A stretch of 64,000 nucleotides of DNA, taken from assembly GCA_015680905.1 (NCBI GenBank), contig CM027385.1, positions 77,645,501 to 77,709,500 of the forward strand, written 5' to 3'. Source of the DNA: Coptis chinensis (taxonomy: Eukaryota; Streptophyta; Magnoliopsida; Ranunculales; Ranunculaceae). The notes under the pieces are model-generated. The model was not told the origin of the DNA and ran no database searches. It worked only from the letters and a program-made list of their open reading frames with translations. A program made the translations under genes and the position numbers. Positions 23,510 through 35,138 of the stretch are shown here, piece by piece. Each line of letters begins with the position of its first letter. Position 1 is the stretch's first letter.

Positions 23510-24871
23510 AATGTAATGACGAACCACATATACTCAGGAAAAATTCTATACATGCAAAGAGTTCTTATTGAGCATGCCAGCATACAAATACGCAATGTAA
23601 AACAGGTTATAGCAATCAACCAAACAAACTCTTCGACAAGTTTGACGAGGAGTGGAAGAATGCGAAACCTGGAGCGTCCTGCAACTTCACCTATTAGAAT
23701 TAAGCGACTGAATTAATTCCTGAAATGAGTTGAACTCGTAAATGTACTAGAAGTTAGCTAAACAGGTCTAGAGAGTCCAAAACAGCACTTAGAAGAGAAG
23801 TGATTCGGGCCTGAAAAATGGAGGGCTGATACTCCAGGACAGTCTAGCTCGCAACCCATGAAAGTCTGGCCCGAGACTTGGAGAAACTTACAGTACTTCA
23901 ATTTAATACATCATGCTTAACAAGTCCTAAAAGTGATGATTCTAATATGGATCATAGGTTCCTATAAGTATAAAAACAAAAATCAGTACAAATAGTACGA
24001 AAACGGTAGAATCACAAAAGAAATGAAATTTTTTTGAGTCTAAAGTCCGTAAAACGTCTGAGTAGTCAAGTTACCTTACTCACGTGGGTCGATAGCATAG
24101 ATCAAGTAAGGGATCATCCAAACCTTAAGAATAGGCAAAGTTCACAACTGAAATTTACAGCTTCAAGGGAATTAGTGAGTAGGATTTTAGGTTATTTCTT
24201 ATGTTGCTAAAGATATTCTCAATTAAAACTTGGAATGCAAGTTAACGTAGAACTACAAAGATTAATTTCTTAGTAAACTAGATAGAGGGAGAGATACAGG
24301 AAGAGGGTCAATCATAATCATGCAAGATCAATTACAAACTTTTAGAGCACCTTATCACTACATCTCTAATCCGTCTCGAGTTCATAACCAAACCCAAAAC
24401 GGCGTCGAGTATCGATCCCTAGCAAGATGTACTCATCTCTGAGTTCATCTTACTAGCATGAGGAGTTGAATTGACAGTCCATCTCTAGAATATCATTTCA
24501 ATTCCTGGTTTAATTATACACCAGCTGGGCGTTCTGGCAGTTCACTTGCCGAAATCGGAGTCCAGGTTTGAAAGATATGAGCTTCGAAGTTTGCTGCTTC
24601 TTTGCACGTGATCCCGTTCTGCACTGGTTTTGTCCCATTGGAATCTTCGGCTTTAGTCAGGCTTTGTTGAGCTTCACTGGAGCTGAGCGGGAATACTTCA
24701 AGTATGCACAATATTCCCGTGCTTTGATGCAGGTTTTATCATCATATTCATGTTAACTGCGAAAACCTTCAAAAGTACGAAAATATAATTATTTCATGAT
24801 TATTAAACACATAATTAACCAAATTGCTATGTCTCTACGGGGTTTAATATTACAGTTTTGGTTGCTTATCA
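23510..24871 (-). mobile_element. LTR-like sequence in minus orientation
   Basis: The minus strand from 24871 begins TGATAAGCAACCAAAACTGT, almost the same start as the plus-strand LTR at 26180 (TGATAAACAACCAAAACTGT). It is therefore read as the 5' edge of a related gypsy LTR pointing left. The remainder of the two LTRs has diverged. The inner boundary near 23510 is only estimated from the length of the other LTR. There is no coding sequence. Confidence 0.5.
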
Positions 24872-25170
24872 AGTACCACTACAAGGCATGTGTCCCAAGC
24901 GGGGTATCACCTCCGAGAACACAATCTAATATGTAAGCTCGCAACTTGAGAGTCACATCCATCTCCAGGTTTATTTCAATGCGCATAAACAAAACCTGTT
25001 AAGGTCGTCAAAACTAACAGGTCATTCCCATGCATTCAAGGAATACCAACCTACATTATAATGCAAGGAAAACACCTTAGTTCCTCTCTAGGGTGGCTTT
25101 TCACATGACATCATTAGTCATAAACATTTATTTTATTTTTCTTTTCAACAAAGAAGTGTGGTGGGATCTA
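24872..25170 (-). repeat. Dispersed LTR-family fragment, also at 57126-57640
   Basis: Shares CCACTACAAG and TGTCCCAAGCGGG words, the AGGTCATTCCC and ATTCAAGGAATAC motifs, and the TTTTCACAT...CATCATTAGTCATAAACATTT segment with 57126-57605. The same family occurs in opposite orientation near 49680-49790. The Athila-like LTR at 24871 seems to have inserted into or next to it. Confidence 0.55.
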
Positions 25171-26179
25171 AAGATATAGGATACACATGTAATGACACAC
25201 ATTAATTAATAAAATTTCTAACATACAAGGTATAAAGATGTTCAAAGCCGCATAAATATGTATATCAATACATAACATAAATATGATGAATTTTGCTTAA
25301 AAAAAATAGACAACAATGTATTCCAATCACACGTTATCACAACTTCACAAAACCATCTTGTATGTCAAGACATATAATATAACATTGGATTAAATTAGGG
25401 AACAACACACATTCTACTCAAGCATTACCACTTATATCATAATTTAAACATCATAAAGCTTTGCACCTGGTCTATAACTTTAATCAAACCATTCCTTAGA
25501 AATCCCAAACTACTAAAAATATGTAAAACACTTCAAAGCAAGTCATGCAGATTACCATTGACCATATAAACACACTCACGAAACCCATATATATCATACA
25601 TGAACTTCGAAGTCAGTAACAAACTAACAAAATATATTATAGTAAAGACTAATGCATATACTACTATGCTCAATGAAATATTTTAGTAACTCAAACAAAA
25701 AGATATATCAATGGTAAAGTTCAGCTAGATAATCCAAATGCATCAAACAAACCATATTAATTATTGGTATTCGTAGTAAATACAATTTACACGTAACAAT
25801 ATAAAAAAACTAATTTCTTGATCAAACGGTGTAGAAACTAAGAAAAAACTATTTCACAGAAGTTGTTTAGAATAAGATTTCATATGACTCATTCAGATGG
25901 TTTTGTGTTTTGAATTGCAGAAGAATTTATAATTGTAGTTTTTTTTAGGAAGGCAGCTAAGACTTTTGACCGACACCTTCATTGTATTCTTTAGGGTATT
26001 ATAATTTCTAATGGTCCTAGCTTCGGTGATTTGCAGTGATGTTTAGCGACGCTTCCATTATGTCTTGGTGGGTTAGGTATCTATTGTGCCTATAATGTGT
26101 CGGCATTTGCCTTTGTGGCCACTCGTTTTCAGACTTTTGAGCTTCAGAACTACATTCTTAAGAGTTGTGATCCAGTGCT
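25171..26179. other. Unassigned AT-rich DNA
   Basis: No coding frame or repeat end is recognised. It probably continues the old LTR-family sequence of the preceding block. Confidence 0.35.
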
Positions 26180-27540
26180 TGATAAACAACCAAAACTGTA
26201 GTTTAAATCCCTTAATAGTATTCCATTTAAGCCAATTATGTTTATAATAATGAGAGTTTATTACTGTTTACTTGTTTTATGTATTTCAGGTTTTGAAGTT
26301 AAATATGTGCATAAAGACATCACTTTTGTAAGGGAAATGAGTCAAAATGATTGTTAGAGAAGTTCTATGGTTAAAGACCAAGTTTCAAGGAGAAAAAACC
26401 TTTAAAAGCCTAGTCAAAGTTGGACAATCAAAATGAACTCGGGCAGAAAAATGATAGAAAGTCAACAAAACATCAAAATGGCGTATCTTTGGACTTATAC
26501 CTCGGAATTGGGCCTATTTTATGTCAAAATGACCGGATCTGAAAACCCTTTCCAATGGTCGTGGTCTCGACCCAATCAAAGTAGAAAAATTAGATGAAAA
26601 GGGTATTGCAGTAACTTCCAGCAGTTTAGACCCTTTTTGGATCTAATTCTCTAGGCTTTGTGCTTGATTTAGTGGCCCAAAGGTTAGCTCCCAGGCCTAT
26701 GCACGAAATTGTAAACCTAATCATCTAATTATAAAGGGGATTAAGGCAAAAACAAGTGAAGTTCAACCCCAATAAGTTTAGTTTCAATTAGGGTTCATAT
26801 GTTAGCCTCCACTCCATTAAACACCTTCAAGTTTTCAATCAAGTTCAATTTCTTTTCAATTATGTCTTATTATTATTGTTTTGTGTTATTAAATCCAATG
26901 AAGCAAGGCTAAATCTCCTAATAGAGGAGGTTCAATGAAGCTTATGTGAGGATTGTTCTATGTTTAGATTAGTTTCTTGTATTACTGTACTTCAAGTTTA
27001 GTTATTTAGGTATTATTGAAATATAATTCTTTAGAAATTCTATCAAAGAGATTTATGGAAGTACTAAACTCTCACACTAGTCATTCTTTGATTAAAGATA
27101 ACCTAGAATGGTTGGGGATGTAAAAAGATCGAACCTTTATTGTGAAGCATCACGTAACATGATAAAGAATAGGTTTATAATACAAAAACTAGTTAGTCAT
27201 GAATAACTCTTGCATATGTAGATTAGAGCTTTCTTTATATTCTCCTCATATAAATTCCTATCAAAATTCTATTGATTGCTTATTAGGTTAATTTAAATTC
27301 AGCAATTTTAATATAATATTAGAATAAAAATCATTACTCTCTTGTTCTTCCCTTAGAATTAATTGGTTTGAATTCTTATTGTTCTTGAATAATTAAGAGT
27401 GGAACGAATCCTTACTCCTTGTATTGCATGATTATGTTTTGAGAGTAAGAAAAATTGATTTAAACGTAAGAACGGTAGGATTACGTATTAGTGTTCTTTT
27501 AGCATTAATATTTAGTATTCTACTGTTTTTGTGTTTACCA
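26180..27540 (+). repeat. 5' LTR of the gypsy element
   Basis: Starts TGATAAACAACC and ends TTTACCA, directly before the primer-binding-site-like sequence, giving 1361 bases. The start motif is shared with the inverted LTR at 24871. No matching 3' LTR remains for dating. Confidence 0.6.
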
Positions 27541-27542
27541 AA

Positions 27543-27557
27543 TGGCACCACTGCCCT
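27543..27557 (+). other. Primer-binding-site-like sequence
   Basis: TGGCACCACTGCC two bases after the LTR end resembles the TGGCGCCRTTGCC site used by many plant Athila/Tat-type elements. Confidence 0.5.
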
Positions 27558-28323
27558 CTTAATTGATTCAAGACAGTATTCAGCTGGTGAATAAAAGGGA
27601 AAACCCCATTCTCGACCCTCCCATCCTTTCACTTTTCAATATTGCGTTTTTCGTCATTTTTAAACTATCTACTGGATTCGATACCGAGTTATTATTTTTT
27701 GTTACAGGTTCCTACATACGAGTTGAAAATTCATTTCATGGAAACACTGTGACCCGTCTGGAAAAGTTTGGAGTACTGCTGATTAATCTCGAGGGCGCAC
27801 ACCCACTATTTACTCTTTCACAGAGGGCACACGCCCACTCTTCTTTCTCAGTACACAGGGCTCAAGCCCCTAAACGTAGTATTTAGATTTCAGACTTGTC
27901 ATGACTTCTCACTATTACATCACGTGTACAACTCAATACTCGTATGAGTCCAGTCCATCCAAGGAAGCCCAGATCCACTGTATGACCAAAGGCCAAGCCC
28001 ATTCGAATCATCCGAAGCCTACTGAAGAGAACCGGTTTCTCCAGTCCATAGTTAAGGGGGGCGCATGCCCTCTGCTCAGATCTAATTTCTCTACCTTTTT
28101 ACAGGTCACTGCTTGGACCTAGAAACGTGCTGGTACAGTGCTCCAGGGTTTTACAAGACAATGTAACTCGTGTTTGAAGGCGCTAGTCAGCGTTACAAGG
28201 AGACATACAGGTTCTCCTACTTACACTCCTCGTTTCTTTTGTCAAAGGAGTTCAAATCTAGTCGTAATCAGGCTGTGTTTCATGCTTTAGTTGTGTTTCC
28301 TTAAAACTTAGATTTAAATTTGT

Positions 28324-29353
28324 ATGAGATTACGCTCTGGTAAAAGGAAACCGTCTTCTGTGTTTTATCATAAATGACAATGCACACGCCTATCTAGAAG
28401 ATCACACACTACACCTACATCAGTGGCTGAAGAAGCGGAGACACCACTTTCTGATTTTTACAAAGCCTTGAATGATGGACCTAAGTCGCGCATCGTTCTT
28501 GCAGACCCAGTGGGGGATTTTTGAATTCCCCTTAACATATTTAACTTTTTACCGTTTTTCCATGGGTTAGACCACGAGAAACCTTATCAACACATGCATA
28601 GGATAGAACATGTTCTCACTACCTTCTATCATCCTAGCGTAAGTCCGGAACAAGCTAAGCTTAGGGTGTTTCCTTTCACCCTGACCGACAAAGCGGCATC
28701 GTGCATGGTTAACTACTAAAATGCCAAACTTTATGGACACATGGGCTAAACTTGTTCAATTGTTCATAAAATAGTTCTAGCCACCACTGAAGATAGATGA
28801 AATGCTACAAAAGATTCATTTCTTCACTCAGAACCTTCATGAATCCTTTTCAGAGGTCTGGGATCGGTTCACTGATCTTCTCATTGAATGTCCGCATCAT
28901 AATCTTGCAAAAGACACGTTTGTCCGTGCTTTCTTCAAAGGACTTTCAAATCATCATAAGAAGGTTCTTGATATCATGAATGGGGGTAGTTTCCTTAGCA
29001 AAGGAGCATTGGAAGCTTATAAATTCTTAGAAGATCAATCTAAGAGAAACAATAATTGGGTGGATAACGATGCCCCCTGCTCCACTCCTTTTTCATCAAC
29101 AGTTAAGACTACCAGTATGTTTGAGGTTAAACCTAATCCCGAACTTAGAACTCTGATCGAATCCCTCACTATAAAGGTAGATGCCCTCTCTGTTCAACAT
29201 AAGCCCACTCCAGTCATGAACATCAACTCTACTCTATGTAATTTCTGTTTTAGTCCCGAGCATACAGATTCCTATTATCCTCTTGTCTATGAACAACCAC
29301 CACCACAGCCAGAAGATATCTACGCTTTTAATCATATCCCTAATGCACCTTAG
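28324..29353 (+). pseudogene. Gypsy Gag, broken
   Basis: Gag-like start MRLRSGKRKPSS at 28324 with a stop after about 16 codons. It continues in other frames with EHVLTTFYHPSVSPEQAKL and RVFPFTLTDKAASCM, then the long open part 28802-29353. That part reads FSEVWDRFTDLLIECPHHNL and AFFKGLSNHHKKVLDIMNGG, typical of the Retrotrans_gag domain of Athila-like elements, followed by CNFCFSPEHTD, a degenerate zinc-knuckle-like site. Gag would form the virus-like particle. At least two stops and one frameshift make it non-functional as read. Confidence 0.8.
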
Positions 29354-29864
29354 AGACAACATCCTAACTTCAGTTGGCAAAATAACCCACAACAAGTCAC
29401 ACCTCTAGGTTTTGGTAATCAAAATGTTAGGCCAACCAAGAACTACAACCAATTTCAACCAAGACAAGGACAAAGGCAAGGTAATAATAATAACAATAGA
29501 GGTCTCATCCTGATCAATAACAACTATCACAACCCACCAGTTAATCATCAACGTGAGATAGTTCTTGTTACACAACCTATAGCCGCTCAACCTTCCCAAC
29601 AGAATCGATTCGATGCCTACATACAAGCTCAATAACATATATTACAATCCATACAACAGTTAGCCCAAGATAAGACCCAACAAAAAAGGCGTGTTTCCAG
29701 GTCAAGCTATACCTAATCCTAAGTCATCAAACACATCCTTTGAAGTAACCGGTAATCCTAGTAACGGTAATTTAAACCAGCAGGGTGAGCTAAAGGTAGT
29801 CACTACCCTCTGTTCGGGTATAGTGGTTGATAACAAAGTGACTGTGCCTGTTGATCACCCGTAA

Positions 29865-30750
29865 ATGGAAATTGAGAATGAAATCTTACAAGATACCGTA
29901 ATAGAAACTGAAGATCCTACACCTATAGAGATACCAATTAAACCACAACCTAAAAGGAAAGCGGCAAAAGATAACGACAAAGTTAATACTAATGTTGAGC
30001 CTTATGCTAAGTATAGAGGTAAACCACCATTTCCCCAGAGACCAGCCATGTTAAAATAAGATGCAAATTTTGATGAGATTAGGGAAGTTTTTAAAAATCT
30101 AACTATCAACCTACCTTTTCTAGATGCTATAAAAAAAGCTACCACAACACACTATGTTTCTAAAAGAGTTGTGTACCACTAAAAGGAAAACAAACATACC
30201 AAAAGAAACAATCTTAACTAAACAATTTCCCTCTCTATCTGAACATAATGGAATCGTTAAGTACAAGGACCCTAGTCATCCTACTGTACAATGTACCTTG
30301 GACGATACCTTCACAGCAACTGCTCTATTAGACCTGGGGGCGAGTGTTAACTTACTCCCTTTTTACCAATATAAACAAATGGGTCTGCATGAAATGCTAC
30401 CAACTAAAATGACTTTGTAGTTAGCTGATCGTTCCATTAAGTATCCCAAAGGCGTCGTTGAAAATGTTCTTGTAAAAGTTCAAGATTTTTACTACCCAAC
30501 CGACTTCGTTATTCTCGACACAGAAGTCGCTCATGACTCTGTTCCTATCATCTTAGGGCATCCTTTCTTGGCAACCGCCAATGCCTTAATTAACTGCCGT
30601 GATGGTTCGATGTCCATTTTCTTTGGAAACCTTTATGTTGAGGTGAATGTTTTTAAGATGATGCAACAGCTACCAGACACGACTATAGATGGAGAAGTCA
30701 GCATGATCGAGAGCTTCTCTTCGAACTATTTTAACAACACATTTTAAGAA
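29865..30750 (+). pseudogene. Gypsy aspartic protease region, broken
   Basis: Begins with an acidic/Pro-rich linker (MEIENEILQDTVIETEDP, then KPPFPQRPAMLK). Open 30154-30420 carries FLKELCTTKRKTNIP and the protease active-site motif LDLGASVNLLP, with the catalytic Asp at 30331-30333. It continues in another register with VIILDTEVAHDSVPIILGHPF near 30510-30565, the second conserved protease block. Stops at 30058, 30418 and elsewhere disrupt it. The protease would cleave the Gag-Pol precursor. Confidence 0.75.
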
Positions 30751-31049
30751 AATTAGATGCATCAATTCCTTTCCTTCGAAAGTTTTGACTTCGTTAATGA
30801 TTCCTACATAGAGGAAGTCAATGCCTATTAGAGTCTACTCTAATCTTTGATCCATTAGGAGATCCATCTTGTTTGAAGACCTCTGTTTTTGCTGCTCATG
30901 AAGAAGAACCTCCTGAGATTTTTTTACCCACTCCTTCCACCCCTGTGCTTAAACCTCTTCCTGCTAAGTTAAAGTATATTCATCTTGATCCGGATGATAC
31001 TCATCCGGTGATCATCTCATCTCAGTTGACTGCTGATGAATAGGCACGT

Positions 31050-31612
31050 TTGATTCGGGTGATTCATGAACATCATTACGCGATTGGTTGGTCCCTAGAC
31101 AACATTAAAGGGATTGACCCTAGGGTATGCACGCATCACATACATTTGGAGGACAATGCAAAGACTTCACGCGAACCACAACGTCGTTTGAACCCTGCCA
31201 TGAAAGAAGTGGTAAGGGAAGAAGTGTTGAGGTTACTCGATGCATGTATTATATATCCCATCTCCGATAGCGAATGGGTAAGTCTAGTTCATGTAGCTCC
31301 TAAGAAATCGGTGTTACCGTTGTACATAATGCAGATGGTGAGTTTGTTCCTACATGAGTTCCTTTGAAGTGGAGGATTTGTATTGATTATAGAAGGCTAA
31401 ATACCATGACACGTAAGGATAATTTTTCTTTACCCTTTATTAATCAGATGCTTGAACGTCTAGCCGACCATGCTTACTACTATTTTCTAGATGGCTACTC
31501 TGGCTATTTTCATATTGTTATTGATCATGATGACCAAGAGAATACTACCTTCACCTGTCCTTTTGGAACGTATGCATATAAACGAATGTCATTCGGCCTT
31601 TGTAACGCACTT
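31050..31612 (+). pseudogene. Gypsy reverse transcriptase N-terminal part, truncated
   Basis: Contains GWSLDNIKGIDPRVCTHHI, the RRLNPAMKEVVREEVLRLLD block, YPISDSEWVS, and RICIDYRRLNTMTRKDNFSLP with the fingers/palm signature. FLDGYSGYFHIVIDH follows (first catalytic-block equivalent), then FTCPFGTYAYKRMSFGLCNA. The sequence stops just before the YxDD-containing palm because an LTR abuts it at 31613. A frameshift separates 31050-31367 from 31364-31648. Confidence 0.85.
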
Positions 31613-32102
31613 TGTAACACCTCTATTTTTATAAATGTCAAAAATTAATTATTTCACAAAATTTAATATATTATTGAGTAAGTCTTAAGTTGAGTGGAGT
31701 GAATATGTATGTTTGACTTTTTCAAAATGAGGGAAAGTAGTTTGTTTGGTTTGAAAATGGTTTAATAGGAAAGTTTTTAAGTTTTAAAATAATGTGTAGA
31801 GATTTTATTAATAAGGAAACATGGAGAGAATAATTTCATAATTTATGGAAGAAAAAATGGAAAGACTTTGATTAGAAAGAAAATGTCTATAATTTGTGGA
31901 GAGAGGAAGATTTTTATTTGAAAAGAAAATGTGTAGAGAATTTGTAAATATGGAAACGTCTTGAGTTTGTTTTAGATCTAAAAGAAAGGAGAAGAAAACA
32001 AAAGAGAGAGAAAACAAAAGAATATTAAAAAGAATAAGAAAAAAAAAGAATAGGAAAGAATGAAGAAAGGGAGTTTTTCGTTGCTTCGTATTTCTTAGGG
32101 TT
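31613..32102 (+). mobile_element. LTR 5' fragment starting TGTAACACC
   Basis: Starts with TGTAACACCTCTATTTTTA, a common start of plant LTRs. It lies exactly where the gypsy RT is interrupted and is itself cut at 32103 by the copia LTR. It is AT-rich with A/G runs near 31990-32070 and no coding capacity. The rest of this element is not seen. Confidence 0.5.
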
Positions 32103-32220
32103 TGTTAGAAAAATGGATTTACTCAAATCCATTGAGATATGAATGAGTAATTTGTCTCCCAAGTTATCCCACTTGAGATGAAATGGGTTTCTCTTGAAAC
32201 AGTACGTAAAGTGAGAAAAA

Positions 32221-32400
32221 CCTTTTCGAAAGGGTGCACTGGTTCGAAACAGTGCATTATGCCGAAAAGGTGCGACCTTTCGAAATGTGCACTGGTTCGA
32301 AACAGTGCATCATGCCAAAAAGGTGTGACCTTTCAAAATAGGCACTAGTTCGAAACAATGTTTTATGCCGAAATAGTGTGTCCTTTCGAAACATGTGACT
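32221..32400 (+). repeat. ~54-base tandem repeats in the LTR U3
   Basis: Three units begin at 32221, 32276 and 32329, with a partial fourth at 32382. Each contains CCTTTCGAAA, then GCACTGGTTCGAAACAGTGC (a dyad centred on TTCGAA), then ATGCCGAAAAGGTG. The block lies 60-240 bases upstream of the TATA box, so it may act as a U3 enhancer array. Confidence 0.85.
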
Positions 32401-32464
32401 TTTCAAAGAGTTGCTTACTTTTTCCCAAGAGTCACTGTGTTGTTTTGAAGAGGCACCACTTACC

Positions 32465-32472
32465 TATAAATA
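32465..32472 (+). promoter_or_regulatory. TATA box of the copia LTR
   Basis: TATAAATA, followed within about 60 bases by a pyrimidine-rich tract likely to hold the transcription start. Confidence 0.6.
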
Positions 32473-32901
32473 GTGGATGAATTTGGAGAGAAAGACACAC
32501 CATATCACACAGAGTACTGATCTTTCTCTTCTCCCTCTGTTCTTAGTCAAATACTATGTTGTGTTCGCTGATTATATAGAATTGAAGTGCTAGCTTTCTA
32601 TAGAAGGAAATTCGTTCTATCTTGGGAGACAGTTTCCCATCAACCTTCAAGCATCGTGAGGGGGAAAATATGTCTTAAGGACATAATGTATCTACACTAG
32701 GCTCGGATTTAACTAAGAAGTACAAGACACGTACAAGACAAAAAGTTTGTATAGTTTGGTAATTGGTAAAAAGTAAGTACAAGTAAGTTGTATATTCCTA
32801 ACAACTTAAGACAGATCTATTTTTCTTCTTCTTCTTTACCGAACAGAATTTGTTTCTGTTTTGGTTTAAAGGAATAACAAAGTGTAGTTGTATTTCAGAA
32901 T

Positions 32902-33763
32902 ATGACAACACCACCAGTTACTCCTACTGTTACTGTTCCTACTACTGTTCTCCATTATGTTCCTCATGGGAAGAAGCCTAAAAAGTTCAATGGAACTGAT
33001 TTCAAATGCTGGCAACAGAACATGCTCTTCTATCTGACCACCCTTAACTTGTCAAGGTTTTTATGGGATAAAGCTCTTGATGTAAGCCCTGATGAAACCG
33101 ACAAGGAGAAGGTTTTTGGCCAAGGATGCTTGGTTTCATGCTGATTTATTGTGTAGAAATTATGTCCTTAGCGGGTTGGCTGACTCATTATATAATGTGT
33201 ATAGTATGTTCAAGACTGATAAGGAACTTTGGGATTCGTTGGACAAGAAATACAAGAGTGAAGATGCTAGCATGAAGAAATTCATAGTTGGCAGATTTCT
33301 TGATTTCAAAATGACGGATAATAAGACCGTCATAAGCCAAGTCCAAGAACTTCAAGTAATCCTCCATGATATCATTGCTGAAGGAATGACCCTAGGAGAA
33401 TCTTTCCAAGTGGCTGCTATGATTGAGAAATTACCACCATCTTAGAAGGATTTTAAGAACTATCTTAAGCATAAATGCAAATATATGAATCTTGAAGAAC
33501 TGATTGTCCATCTAAGGATAGAGGAAGATAACCGTCTATCTGAGAAGAAGGGCAAGGATCCTATGGTGGCAAAGGCCAATGTTGTGGAAATATCAAGTGC
33601 TAAGGGAAAGAGGAAGTGCCAAGACAAAGCTCAAGGTGAAGAGAGTAGTACGCCTACTAAGTTCAAGGGCAAGTGCTACAACTGTGGGAAGGCTGGACAT
33701 AAGGCAAGTGAATGTCGCAAGCCAAAAAAGTACAAGAAGCAAAAGACTGAAGCAAATGTGACA
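32902..33763 (+). pseudogene. Copia Gag, broken
   Basis: The start MTTPPVTPTVTVP is followed by KPKKFNGTDFKCWQQNMLFYL, typical of copia Gag. A frameshift near 33110 shifts to the frame with [20 protein letters not shown] and [19 protein letters not shown] at 33443 replaces an expected Trp after KLPPS. The protein resumes through [20 protein letters not shown] to the zinc knuckle [14 protein letters not shown] (33673-33715), CX2CX4HX4C. The domain order is complete and damage is limited to one frameshift and one stop. Confidence 0.85.
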
Positions 33764-35000
33764 ATGGACACGCTTTCTGACAATGTTAATGACATGAACA
33801 TATCTGTTGTGGTTTCTAAATTTCTCATGATTGGAAATGAAAGGGAATGGTGGGTGGATACTGGTGCTACTCGCCACATATGCTCCAACAAGTCAATGTT
33901 CACCACTTATCATGCTGTGGAAAAGGAAGAACAACTTTTTATAGGAAACTCTTCTACGTCCAAGGTTGAAGGCAAAGGAAAGGTGGTGATGAGGTTGACT
34001 TCTGGGAAGGAACTAACTCTTAATGAGGTGTTCTATGTGCCTGACATTCGCAAGAACTTGGTTTCTGGGTCGCTGCTGAGCAAGAATGGATTTAGTTAGT
34101 CTTTGTTTCTGATAAATTTGTACTAACTAAGAATGATGTATTCGTGGGTAAGGACTATCTCCAGGATAGGCTATTTAAGATGTCTTGTTTTACTATTACG
34201 CCAAAAAGCGCCAATAAAGTTGAATCTTCTGTTTACTTGATTGAGTCTTCACATGTATGGCATGGTAGATTATGACATGTTAATTATGATACTTTGCATA
34301 GATTAATTAATTTGGACTATATACCAAAGATAAAAATAGTCCCACACCATAAATGTGAAACTTGTGTAAAATCCAAGTTGACCAGATCATCCTTTCATTC
34401 CATTGGAAGAAGTACTGAACCTCTAGACTTAATACACACAGATATATGTGATCTTAAGTACATGCAAACTAGAGGTGGTAAAAAGTATTTCATTACTTTT
34501 ATTGACGATAGCACTAGATATAGTTAATTATGTTTACTTGTTGAGAAGTAAAGATGAGGCAATTGAAGTATTCAAACACTATAAAAATGAAGTTGAAAAT
34601 CAACTAAGCAAAAAGATTAAGGCTACAAGAAGCGATAGAGGGGGTGAATATGAATCACCTTTTGAAGATTTCTATTTTGAACATGGAATCATTCATCAAA
34701 CTACGGCTCCTTATTTACCTCAATCAAATGGTATTGCAGAGCACAAAAACCGAACTCTAAAATAGATGATGAATGCTATGTTGTTAAGTTCTGGTTTACC
34801 CCAGAATTTATGGGGGGAAGCTTTGCTTTCCGCCAATTACATTCTCAACAAGATTCCTAACAAGAAGACGCTTAAAACACCATACAAATTGTGGAAAGGT
34901 CATCAGACTTCCTACGAATTCTTAAAAGCGTGGGGGTGTCTTGCTAAAGTGGAAGTCCTTAAACCTAAGAAGGTGAATATAGGACCCCAAGACTATTGAT
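33764..35000 (+). pseudogene. Copia protease and integrase, broken
   Basis: The protease motif [12 protein letters not shown] has its Asp at 33857-33859. A pre-integrase zinc-binding HHCC region follows near 34256-34380 (WHGRL, then HHKCETCVKSKL). The integrase core has LIHTDICDL, then RSDRGGEY near 34630-34650, and the Glu-containing APYLPQSNGIAEHKNRT near 34708-34760, i.e. the D,D(35)E residues. Stops at 34097 and 34525 and a TAG near 34765 interrupt it. Integrase would insert the cDNA into the host genome. Confidence 0.85.
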
Positions 35001-35138
35001 TGTGTATTCATTGGATATGCAAACAATAGTAGTGCATATCATTTTCTGGTTCATAAATCAGAGATTCAAGATATACATGTTAATACGATTATTGAGTCAA
35101 GGAATGCTTCATTCTTTGAAAATACATTTCCGTATAAC

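Larger units (their letters stand above)
26180..31612 (+). mobile_element. Ty3/gypsy retrotransposon, Athila/Tat-like, truncated
   Basis: Order: 5' LTR (26180-27540), primer-binding-site-like TGGCACCACTGCC (27543), a long leader, gag, protease and the start of reverse transcriptase. The element is cut in RT at 31612, where an unrelated LTR start (TGTAACACC) follows. RNase H, integrase and the 3' LTR are not found. The coding region has many stops and frameshifts. Confidence 0.8.
32103..32800 (+). repeat. 5' LTR of the copia element (3' edge approximate)
   Basis: Starts TGTTAGAAAAATGG. It has an upstream tandem-repeat block (32221-32400) and a TATAAATA box at 32465, so U3 and R are recognisable. 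The LTR end and primer-binding site are not clear; 32800 is an estimate. Confidence 0.5.

Noticed and set aside
33593..33906. Minus-strand frames over the copia gag
   Set aside because: Shadows of the plus-strand zinc-knuckle and protease region.
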